64,000 bases of DNA from Rhynchopus sp. YZ270_cl-10. Taxonomy: Eukaryota; Euglenozoa; Diplonemea; Diplonemida; Diplonemidae. The DNA is taken from assembly GCA_964035575.1 (NCBI GenBank), contig OZ037905.1, positions 1,079,001-1,143,000 of the forward strand, read 5' to 3'. Every line of letters begins with the position of its first letter. Positions within the stretch are counted from its first letter, which is position 1. Below are positions 30,352 to 40,214 of this stretch, one piece after another. Made by a program: the position numbers and the translations under genes. The notes under the pieces are model-generated. The model saw only the letters and a list, made by a program, of their open reading frames with translations, ran no database searches and was not told the origin of the DNA.

Positions 30352-32613
30352 TCAGTTCTTCTTCGGCTTCTTGCTGTTCGGCTCATTAGGGTGCGGCGAT
30401 GACTTCCTTTTCAACACAGGACGCTCTGGCCTGGCAACTGTATGAGTACACTCTTTGGGCAATGAGGGCATTGTGAACATCGTCTGCTCACACGGCAGAA
30501 CGTAGATCATGTGCAAATTCAGTTTCTGCTTCTCCCCCAGCTTGTAGTGTTTGCGCAGCTTCGGCTGGAGCTCTGCATGGTCATTGTGGGTGAAGTCGGC
30601 GGGTGTGTGGGTGCTCGCGATAGTGGTCTGCAGGAGATAGACGTGGCAATCGGGCTTCAGAATGAAGAAGTCGATCCCTTGGAAACCAGCTGGCGGTCGG
30701 TATAGGGTGTCTAGATGGAAGGTCTGCTGCTTCCGAACATAGTTCTGTACACCGTTTTTTGGACCTAGTAATATGGTCCCATCACTCAGAAGCAAACGTG
30801 CTTCAGGCTCGACGAAGTAAAGTCCGAAACGCTCTTCAAAAAAAAACCCGGTTAAGGATTTGCCTTGCGCGCTATCTGCGATAGTTGCCATGAACTCGGT
30901 CATCGAGTCGTGTGCTATTTTATCCAGCTGCGCCATAGCGACCCTTGCAACATGTGTGCTGATGAACGACTCAACCTTCCCCCTTTTATTGATTTTCAAC
31001 AATCTGTGCACCAGGTCTGACTCTTTTGTCACAACGTTGTCCACCACCAGTTGGAGTGTGCTTAATTGCAAGCGCTCAAGCGCCTCGTCTATATGATCTT
31101 TGGCCTGAGCGGGAAGGAATTGCATCAATCTAAGTACACCTCCGTATTCAACATAACGGGAAATTTGTTCTGCATCGTCGATGTTGGTACCGCAGAAGAT
31201 TTCTGAGGGCAGCTTCAACACTTCTTTCTTCTTCCACACTGGGAAATAGAACGGCTTAGGGGCTTTGCCTTTGAAGCACCCACCCCCTTTGGTGAACTTC
31301 CCAGGTGACCCCACAATCAGTAGCAGGCTCACACACGGACATGCCTGTGTCGATATGTTGTCGATCCCGCTCTTTGACTTGCTCATCTCCACCTCACCGA
31401 GACAATCCTTGCTCCATTTGTGAACCTGGGGGAAAACCTTGTTGGCTGGACCAGGACAAGTCACACTCACAGCTCCATCATCCTTGCTGAGAAGGAAGAG
31501 ATCCTCAGTGCCAACGGAGAACAGCATGTGCTTGAACTCGGGGAGACCCTTCATTTTGCCCAAGAGCCACCTCCGCAAGACCCAATAACGGAAGGTCGTC
31601 TTCCCTACGCCTGGGGTACCTCCGAAACGGATTATTTCACTCTTACGATCCTCCAACATCTTCGCGACGTATTCCAACCCCTCTGAGTAGCATTTCCTTG
31701 GGTATATGCACCTGATGACGTGCATACGCCTAAGCTCGCGATTCGAGGGCATCATGAATATCTCTTTCTTCCCCCCTTTTGCCAAGTGCTGTACCAATTC
31801 CTCCATCAGGATCTTCGGCTCCGGATTTGCGCTCACCTCACTGTCCGCACTGCTCAGGCACTTCTTCTTCAATCTCTGTAAGTGTGGAAAGTGAATGTAC
31901 AAAATTCCTAATGAGTTGACGTGGGAAGGGAAGGGGGAAGAAGAGACGCCTATAAAGGCTGGATTATGTTTCGTGGTGTGTTCCGGGGTATGGGATTTTA
32001 CACATCTTCATACATCTTCACAACTCTGGGGTGTCCCGGGCACGGCGTAATTCATGTGTAATGGGGTGTAAATAATATTCGTATTATTAAATATAGCTCG
32101 TATTATCAAGTTAATATTATGCAGACGGGGGGTTTACCTCGAAAATACCGGGTGTGAGGGTGTGTATTTAGCGCATGCCCTGGCACCGAGCACGCAACAA
32201 AAAAAAAATCAACTAACCCTTATCGCAATTTACCCTTTGTGAAAATTAAAGTCACTAAAATTTTGTAAATGCCACAAAACACCGTTTTTCCACCCCCTGG
32301 TGCACAGCTGTTTCAGGTACGTTTTTTGGTACCGTTTTTCCATTTTTTTCGCCGATTTTCCCCAAAATTAGCGCGACCCCTGAATGGTGTGTCATACCTT
32401 CAGCTCATCCTTGAGCTCGTCGCGTAGTACAAACGCTGATTTCACTGCGTCGTCCGTGCCGGTATAGAAGATCTCGTTAGTGTAGCGGTTCTCCTTGAAG
32501 CCATAGATCCACTCGTTGTATGCTGCGCGAAAATTCTCCTCGATCTTTTCAATCCGTTTCTGCAACTTCGTTATCTCTACAAAATACCAGCCACCGCCAT
32601 CACTACCAGGCAT
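30352..32613 (-). CDS. Crinkler/RHS-type P-loop NTPase with nuclease-like domain, two exons
   Basis: Exon 1 (32613-32398) encodes 72 residues from an ATG, with a helical KLQKRIEKIEENF stretch. Exon 2 (31875-30352) adds 507 residues. A GTATGA donor and a CACACTTACAG acceptor join them in frame. The Walker A motif GGTPGVGKTTF lies at about 157-167. Near the end are FFFEERFG, GIDFFIL (Asp474) and VYLLQTTIASTH (Gln488), the E-D-QxT layout of the PD-(D/E)XK-like nuclease in Crinkler and trypanosome RHS proteins. The tail is a nuclear-localisation-type Lys/Arg run. Related proteins are known as nuclear effectors or as products that limit retroelements in trypanosomes; the role here is unknown. No other exon needed. 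Confidence 0.7.
31876..32397 (-). other. Predicted GT-AG intron (522 nt)
   Basis: Donor AAG|GTATGA, acceptor TTTCCACACTTACAG. Phase 0. Joining restores one frame from an ATG; without it, exon 2 has no ATG before the conserved region. The phrase GTGTTCCGGGGTATGG within it recurs inverted at 33330-33355. Confidence 0.65.
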
Positions 32614-32892
32614 ACTCGGGGGAGAGGAGGGGAATATGTGTGTGTGTGTGAGAGAGGGAGGTCTAGAGAATATGATCAGTCATAGCTAGAGAATGCGCAT
32701 AATGCGCATAATTGTGCTATGCGCATGTTTTTTGTGTGTGTTTTTTTACACCGTTTTTAGAAATTTTGTGCGAGTTAGGAAAAATTATGAGAGTACCACA
32801 GATCCCACTTTTCGAAACGGGTGTCGTCGCACCTAGTTTAGTCTCCCGTTTTGACCCCAGCTCAGAGCAAGCAAAACAGGTCACCCCCTGTC

Positions 32893-32993
32893 ATTTGTGG
32901 CACCAAAACTTTTCTGGCGAAGCCACGGTACGCAACATTTCGGGTAGACCTGTGGGCTACCGCTCGTAACTTATAGCTGCGCCGCAGGCGCAC
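32893..32993 (-). repeat. Dispersed repeat R1, partial copy 3
   Basis: CTGGCGAAGCCACGGTACGC followed about 40 nt later by GCGCCGCAGGCGCACTACTT, the two ends of R1 at closer spacing. Confidence 0.5.
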
Positions 32994-33182
32994 TACTTTT
33001 TATGAGTTGCGAACATGTTGAAAAAAAAGGCAACAAACGAACTCGCCGCGGACTCCTCCGCACAGGGGGTGGGGTACGGTCAACTTGACCCACGGACCCA
33101 CGCTAGCTAGCCCTCTGCACAGCACACTTGACCTTACCAGTCCTGCAAAAAACCCTGGAAAAAAAGCCCCCCTTTTTTTTCT

Positions 33183-33335
33183 CCAATTCACAACTGTTCA
33201 CAACTCTTCACAACATCTGTGTTTTTTACCTCCAAAATTTCATTAACTTTTCACAACTCTTCACAAAAAAATGGCAAATACTATGTTGTGAAAAGTTGTG
33301 AAAACTTGTGAATACTTGTGAACATTGCCAAAATT
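33183..33335. repeat. Large TTCACAAC palindrome
   Basis: Left arm TTCACAACTGTTCACAACTC..., right arm TTGTGAAAAGTTGTGAAAAC.... Each arm is a short tandem of the TTCACAAC unit, so the whole can form a long stem. Confidence 0.6.
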
Positions 33336-33357
33336 CCATACCCCGGAACACCCCAAA

Positions 33358-33538
33358 CATGGTTTTAAAATATCTCCTAATATCTTGTGTTATTTGTTGA
33401 AATGAAGAAAGAGGAAAACACAAAAATTAAAAAAAAAATGGTGATTTCTTTTTTTCTTTCGACGAAAACGGGAGGGGGGGAAGGGAAGGTGGAAGATGGT
33501 GGAAAATGGGTAAAAAAAAAAAAAGATAGCATTTGAGC
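33358..33538 (-). pseudogene. Orphan copy of the surface-protein leader and start codon
   Basis: Matches 28194-28373 from the start codon upstream. Right after the ATG the similarity stops and the following frame gives a short unrelated peptide. It is the 5' end of the 27351-28196 gene copied without its body. Confidence 0.65.
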
Positions 33539-34271
33539 CCCACACCAAGAATAGGGCTCCCCCAAAAGAAAAAGAGCTGGTAAGATGAGTCAAAAAAAGA
33601 CTTACGGTAAAAACAGCAAAATACCCCGTTTTGTTTGTCTTTTTTTTTTTTTTTTTTTTTTGCTGCGCAAAAAAAGGGGGGGAATAGTTACGTTGACAAA
33701 GACGACACCGACTTTCTGCCACATGAGATAGGCTGGCCAGAGGGTTTCGGTGGTCTGATTTATTTTTCTTTTTTTTGAAATATTTTTGAAATATCGACGA
33801 AAATGGACAGCATTATCCCAAGAAGTGAGAAGGGGGGAAAAAATCGGAAACTTTGGTCTCCCTTTTTGTCCTTTTCTACCGTTTTTTCTTGTTTTGTTTT
33901 TTTGTTTATTTGTTACATCAACAATTCCTCTAAAATATGCACCAATTTTTCCCGAAAAATTTTAGTAGAATTTAAACCAAAACTCCACCCAAATTTCAGG
34001 GAAAAAATCGGGTGGAATAAATGGGCTTTTGCACGTCACCTTTTTGAACTCTTCTTCGTATTGCAGTAGTGCAGACATCCGCTGATGTGTTCCACTTTTT
34101 TTTTTTTTTTTTTTTTGAATTTTTTTTTTCTTTCCAGGCCTTTTGCTAACCATCATGCCATCATGCCACGTTTTTGGGCGTTTTTTATTTTTTTTTCCAT
34201 CATGCCACCATCATGCCACGGGGGTGGTGGGGCAGGGCTTTCGCTCTCCATCACCTGGGGATTTCCCCCCA

Positions 34272-34366
34272 GATGGCATGATGGCATGATGGCATGATGG
34301 CATGATGGCATGATGGCATGATGGCATGATGGCATGATGGCATGATGGCATGATGGCATGATGGCA
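34272..34366. repeat. 8-bp minisatellite (GATGGCAT)n
   Basis: About 12 perfect copies of GATGGCAT. Short inverted runs (CCATCATG) stand nearby at 34151-34165, 34197-34217 and 34816-34826. Confidence 0.85.
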
Positions 34367-34471
34367 CCTTAAAATTTTTCTGCTCGCTGCGCTCGCGGAG
34401 GTATACCTCAAAAAAAAATTCCCGCTCGCTTCGCTCGCGCTGTACGCTATTTTCTTCCTGCCTACGGTGCC

Positions 34472-34768
34472 ATTTTACAATGTCTAAGGGGATTCCCTTG
34501 CATTTTGCAGCCAGAAATGACACTTGACCCAAGCTGCAAAAATTTGAACTTTGTTATTTCAAAGTGACCCAACCGTTGCAACAGCCCCTGCTTCTGGAAG
34601 ACGTATTGATTTTGTACGGTTAGTGTACGTAAGGCGCAAGACCAAGCACCGGTAAAAAAGGATTAGATTCCGTTTTTGTTATCTTGCAAAGCTGACCCTT
34701 CGCCTCTCCACCCTGTGGCTGGCAGGGAGGCGCGCGCGAAGCGCGCGACGACCGCTTTTACCAGGTGG
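34472..34768 (+). repeat. Dispersed repeat R5, copy 2
   Basis: Shares AACAGCCCCTGCTTCTGGAA, TACGGTTAGT and the GCGCGCGCGAAGCGCGCG palindrome with 20472-20760, with about 80 percent identity by eye. Confidence 0.75.
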
Positions 34769-34948
34769 GAAAGCTCGGAATGTACTTTTTTTCCAGGAAA
34801 TTATTTTTTTTTGACCATCATGCCATTCAGGGGGAAAATCCCAAAGTTAGCGAAAGGCCTGTTTTCTTTCCTTTTGAAAAGCGGCCAGAAGGGGGGGTAG
34901 GAAAGGGGAAAGGTGGTCTGGGAAATAACCCAAGCAAAAAAAAAATAA

Positions 34949-35008
34949 AGTGAAGTAACACCTTACCCGACTGACCCACCTGTACAATGCCAGTCCAATG
35001 AAAAACAC
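34949..35008 (+). repeat. Type D repeat, diverged
   Basis: GTGAAGTAACACCTTACCCG then ACTGACCCACCTGTACAATG. The ACTGACCCAC and AATGCCAG blocks place it in type D. Confidence 0.45.
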
Positions 35009-35144
35009 AATAAAAAAAAATGCATCACGACTCAGCTCTCACACACACAAAAAAAGCACACAAAGTGAACAATCGTTGTGCTCCATAAAAACTCACCTTA
35101 TCCTTTCATGCACGCACGCACAATGGTTGTTGTTTTGTTTTTTT

Positions 35145-35202
35145 TGATAAATCGTAGTGTAGTTGCCTCGGTTGTGTTGCCACAGTTGTGCAATCTCCAC
35201 TT
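35145..35202 (+). repeat. Type G repeat
   Basis: GATAAATCGTAGTGTAGTTG then CCTCGGTTGTGTTGCCACAG and CAATCTCCACT. GTGTAG-type start and CTCCAC end can pair in part. Confidence 0.6.
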
Positions 35203-35420
35203 TCCTTTTTATCACATTTTTTTTTTCCCCCCCTCGCACGCACTCAAATAAGTATTTTCATCATATGCAATCAATAAATAAGAAAAGGTCGGCAAAAAAT
35301 GACTAAAAAGCTCGCGAGCTTGGTCACCTAAAGAAAAGGAAATGAATGAAGAATAAAAAGAAAAAAATATACAACATTGTCAGACGATTAACAGCTCATC
35401 GACCATGTGTCTAAAATAAA

Positions 35421-35513
35421 CTTGGCTTGAAATACAACAGCCCTCTCGCGACAGTGTACCTTGGTACAATGACCGGCTGTACCGGGGAGTCCTACATCCA
35501 TTTTCGTGGTTTA
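35421..35513 (+). repeat. Type E composite repeat
   Basis: TTGGCTTGAAATACAACAGC then CCTCTCGCGACAGTGTACC, a GTACCTTGGTAC palindrome, CCGGCTGTACCGG hairpin and CATTTTCGTGGTT. Confidence 0.65.
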
Positions 35514-36508
35514 CAACTGCATCAATACACTGAGGTAGTTGATACACACGATCATCCCCCAACCTTCCTAAATATGAACGTGTGTGTGATTTTCACGTTT
35601 GGTTTTAAAAATTTTTAATTTGCTGGTTTTTAGTGAAGTTAACCGTATCAGACTGTCTTTTCACTATCCATATTTAATCGAAAAAAATGGATAATAACTC
35701 TGATAGGTAAATAAAAGGAAAAAAGGGGGTTTTTTTGTTGATTGCTCAATACATAAACCGACCGGATCGGAGGAACTATTTCTCCTTTAAGCTACGCTTT
35801 GTAAAAAAAAGGGATTTTTTATTTAAAAAAATTCCTTTTTCACTCATTGTTTGTTATCCTTGAGGGTACAAAATACGCACAATAGTGCGCATATTTGGCC
35901 CGCAAGGACACAGAGAATCCTGGCCTCGGCCTCCCCACCCTTTTTTTTGCAGGAAGGCAAAATAGGGAGGGACTAAAGGCAATGGACTATAAAAAAAGCT
36001 ACCTCTTTATTGGAGCATCTTTCCTATGGGACTACTTAACTAAAGAAAAATATTAGCTACACACACACAAACTATTTCATATACATTCTTCTCTAGATGA
36101 CAAGAAGGCTGGGTGCGAAAAATGTACCTTTGATTTTTTCTGCATAAAAAGAAGAAAAGAATATGAAATTTGATAGTGAAAAAAAAAAAAACGCTCTGGT
36201 GATGCAGGCACTAACATTTTGTGTTAAAAAGAATAGATGAAACGAGAGCCTGTGCTGAGTCACCTTGAAATAAGAAAAACTAAAAGAAAAAAAAAATATG
36301 TACCTCATTGTGCACACATTAAAACTATTTTGGACAAATAAAAATAAAAATGCGCAAACCAAAAATCAATGTGATTTTTCCCATTCCAACAAGCCTTTGA
36401 TATTTTTGGGAATATATAAAAAAAAAAGTGCTGTTGCTATATTTGGGGGCGGGCAAGTGCAATTTATTTTGTCATCTTTTTGTTTTGCGTTGTTTTTTTT
36501 TTTTTTAA

Positions 36509-37915
36509 CCCTTTACGGACCACGACCGATTTTTTCGATTTGTTAGGATCTTCTCTCCCGTAGGTAAAATGTGATCTGATGCATATTTTTGATCGTACCT
36601 GGCCGCAATTGAAAGATTTTGAGCAGATCTTTCAAATGGAGCAGAAATCGAAATAAAATGAGAAAAATGGAAAATGGAAAATTGAGGAGAGCTGATATTT
36701 TTTTCTGAAAATTTTGAAGAAAAAAATTATTCCGGCTGCGCACCTGTTTTTTCGGTTTTCGAAAATGGCTTTATTTGAAAGATCGGTTCAAAATCTTTCA
36801 AAAGAAAAAAAAATCGATCAAAAAGTCCTAGTAGATAATGTCTCACTGCATGGAGAGAAGGTACCAACCAACTACATATACCGTAATTGTACAGAGGTTG
36901 GACAGTACAAAAGTTGGGGCTTTTGGGACTTTTGGCCAACTTGGCATGGTGCTGAACAAAGGTGAACGCCGCATCCCACGCACATGTAATCTGTTTTCAG
37001 ACGCCTGTTTCCCAAGCAAGAAGAAGTTGTCGACCAACACCCTCCTGCCAGTGTCTCTGTACCTTGACCGTGTTGATATAGATTTTGTACCCCTCCCTGT
37101 GGCTTTCCGTACCCTCCCGCCGAAATTTCGAAGGGACCCTCCGAAAAAAATTTTTTTGGTCGCGAAAATCGGTCCAAAAACGGTCTAGATTGCCCCATGC
37201 GTGGCATTCCGGGCAATTTGAGGGCAATTTGGCGTGCAAGAGCCATGTGTGGGGCACCATGTGCCCCCATGCTGCACCCCTTATACAGGGTTTTTACAGG
37301 CAAAAAATGAAAAACGACAGTCGGGCACAAAAAGCCACGGATCGGGGCACAAAGTTACATCCCACCCTCCCTTGGCCCTCGGGACTCCTTTCGGGAGGTC
37401 AGGGCTTCCCTCGGGCCTTCGGCCCTCGGGGAGCCCTGACCTCCCTCAAGGGTCCCTCGGGCTTTGGCGGGAGGGAGGGAAATAACCATTCTGTACAATG
37501 TTCCTCAAAAGACAAAATGCAATAAATACACGGAGAAGAGGCACATCCAGTTCAGGGTCAGGAACTGCAACTACGCGTGTTACTTTGCCCAGTCGCGGGT
37601 ATTTTCCATTATTTTAGTTTCGTTCTGAAGACCGTACAAAATGGTTCCCTGCACACCAAAGTTTGAATCCTCTGATGACTCAAGCGCGTCAGAATGGTAC
37701 ATTATTCCCCAAAAATGACCCAAAATACCCTATTATGTGATAATGCCGGGTGTGGATGAGAGGGGATGAGAGCGTCAAAAAAAATCGAATCTTGCGTCTT
37801 TTGAAAGATTTCGCACAAAATCTTCTCATTTAAAAAAAAAATCTTCAAAAAGTCCTAGTGGAAGCCAATTTAGGTGGTTGCGTGGACATATATGTCCCCT
37901 CTGGTCCTTAAAGGG
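36509..37915 (-). mobile_element. piggyBac-like DNA transposon remnant 1
   Basis: TTAA flanks both sides (36505-36508 and 37916-37919), the piggyBac target site. The ends are CCCTTTACGGACCA and, inverted, CCCTTTAAGGACCA. On the minus strand, pieces near 36870-37180 read like the end of a piggyBac transposase, including a Cys-rich stretch (YMCVGCGVHLCSAPC) as in its C-terminal zinc-binding domain. The frames are disrupted, so it is inactive. A GGCCTTCGGCCCTCGGGGAG palindrome-rich patch lies at 37380-37460. A subterminal phrase is shared with the element at 51574-53051. Confidence 0.75.
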
Positions 37916-38892
37916 TTAATAGCTACGGATACTCTGTTTATTCGCGATGTACTACCTGAACCACTCCACCCTCTGGTGAAGTGAAAAATTTCCTAATCCT
38001 AAAGATTCTCTACCCTAACAAAACCCACTTCATTTTGAAGCAAAAACTTGGGCAAAAAAAAAATCCCTTTTTTGTCCTTTTTCAGGGGGCAGTTTGGAGA
38101 AGAAACAAAAAGAAAAAAAAAAAACAACAAAAAATTCAATGAAAACGCCTTCCTGTGCGCATCCATCTAGTAAGACAAAGGGGTAAAAAATAAAAAATAA
38201 AAATGACAGGAGACATGCAACACACAGCAAGGATGAAACCGAGAGTCTGACAACGGCTTACAACGGTGGGAAATAGAAACGTAACACTCACACGATAAAA
38301 ACCCATGGGAGAAAGGTTGTGGTGAAACGCACAACACCTCGACCTGTTTGGTGAGGAGGTGGCTCTGCAGCGCGGTTCGTCCCGAGAACCACGCTGTGTT
38401 CAAAATGCTTTGTTTCTATTTCCTTCATGAGGTGGCAAAAGAAAAACCACAAAAGTCGAGTCTTATTTAAACTGCATCTTTCGTCGTGTGTTGTCCACTG
38501 AACGCTGTTCAGTATGACATATCTGCCAATTTGCATTACTTTGTCTAGTTTCGTATTCTCACGGTATTTTTTAAATACCATTTCATCCCAAGCCTCGCCC
38601 AAGCATCTTTAGAAAACTGGGGGGGAAATATTAGGAGGGAGCGGGAGCGGGGGGGTCCGTAAGGGATCTGGAGAACGAGGAAGGGAAATTGTATCAAGTT
38701 TGGATATTTGTGTTTTTTTTTGAAAAAAAAATAATTTTTTTTTTGAATAAAATTGTTGGAATAAAAAAGGTGTAGCTGCCACCTTCGTGGCAATCTCCAC
38801 CCTTTTTTCCTCTTGATTGGTATATTTTCTGTAAAATAAAATGAAAAAACATAGACGCCATGCTGAATGGGAAAAAAAACCAAAATAGAAAA

Positions 38893-38933
38893 GTTTATAA
38901 GATGATCCTAAGCCTCTCGTGATTAGTCACCTT
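38893..38933 (+). repeat. Type A hairpin
   Basis: GTTTATAAGATGATCCTAAG then CCTCTCGTGATTAGTCACCT. Standard form. Confidence 0.7.
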
Positions 38934-39556
38934 TAAGGGGGATTGCATCTTTTCTTGTAAACAGAGCGTACGGAAGGCTTTCCAGAATTCTCTCACACCC
39001 AGAATGTGGGTCTTTTTTTGGCAGTACGTTGTGCCAAACAGTACTATTCTTATGGCGTGAAGTGGATCAGTTTTGCAATATTTTGACTTTGAAATGCAAA
39101 GCCCTCTACCACAGAGTACAGAACAATCGTTGGTACAAGATGGGTTGTTTCCAAATGCTATTGGTGCGGGTTAGCAACCTAGTTCACCAGGGTTCTCCCG
39201 TGGTTCACCCACGGTTTGCTCGTGGACCGCTGTACCACGCTACTCTAGAATGACTTTCCTGACAAAAGAAAAACTTAGGCTCTGAACAAAAAAAAAACAA
39301 TCAAATTGAAAAGAGCTACTAAGAAAGCAAAAAAGAAAACTGAAGGTTGCTAAACTCTGCTGGAAAAAGAAAAAAGGCTGCGAAGGGGAAAAAAAAAAAT
39401 AAGATACGGTAGCGGGTTTTGCATCCCGGTTCTTACTTTAAAAAAAAAAAAAACTCAAGCAACATTCACTAAATGCTGGGAAGATCAATCAGGGCAGACC
39501 TTACAAAAGGTGCACCGCTTTTTTCTTCTTGTCAATTTATTGTTCTCACCTTTTTT

Positions 39557-39604
39557 GAAAACTTGGTTTTGTATCAGTACAGACACCTGAAGGATGAGCT
39601 CCTA
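39557..39604 (+). repeat. Type F repeat
   Basis: GAAAACTTGGTTTTGTATCA then GTACAGACACCTGAAGGATG and GAGCTCC. Diverged member. Confidence 0.5.
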
Positions 39605-39644
39605 TAGGTCCCTTCTACTTGAACCTACTCCTTTTCTTTTTCTT

Positions 39645-39694
39645 GAAAACTTGGTTGTTTTAGTGTAGACACCCGAAGATGAACTCCACTATAC
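39645..39694 (+). repeat. Type F repeat
   Basis: GAAAACTTGGTTGTTTTAGT then GTAGACACCCGAAGATGAAC and TCCACTA. TAGTG pairs with CACTA. Confidence 0.65.
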
Positions 39695-40214
39695 TACACG
39701 CGTCTTTTTTTGCTAATGCTTCTCGCGGGCCCTCACCTGGCGCTTTCCTGCCTTTTTCTTTTGCAAATTTGGGTGCAAAAACAAAAAAAAAATGATCGGG
39801 GTCTCTCTCTCCGTATTTACCCTTTTTCCAGCACGCCTTTGTTTTAACATAAAGAAATGGTGTTGTACTGTAAGATGAAGAGTACCACAAAAAAAAAACA
39901 CAACACCTATCTTTATAAAATATCGCGCCAAAATGGCAAAGGAAAAAGTCTGAAAAAAAATGAATTTTTTTTGGAGAAAAATAACGCACAAAAAAGAGAG
40001 AGAAAAGAGAAAAATGCTGAAAGATGAAAAAAAAAATAATGTGCTTCTACCTAGAAACAAATGACAGCGGAAGGCTGTAAAAAAAAAAAAAAGAAAAGGA
40101 AAAGATCAAATCATTACTGCTGCTGCTGCTTTTTTTTTTGTTGGTATTTTTTTTTATCTGGCTAAATACTAAAATTACGGGGGGGAAGAAAAACTTCTTT
40201 TTAAAAAAAAATCT

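Larger units (their letters stand above)
32614..40214. other. Long gene-free spacer
   Basis: Contains repeats R1 and R5, the duplicated leader, an 8-bp minisatellite, a piggyBac-like remnant and hairpin repeats. No intact gene found. Confidence 0.6.

Noticed and set aside
34153-34532. Frames encoding repeated MPSCHHAI
   Set aside because: Translation of the GATGGCAT minisatellite; no gene.
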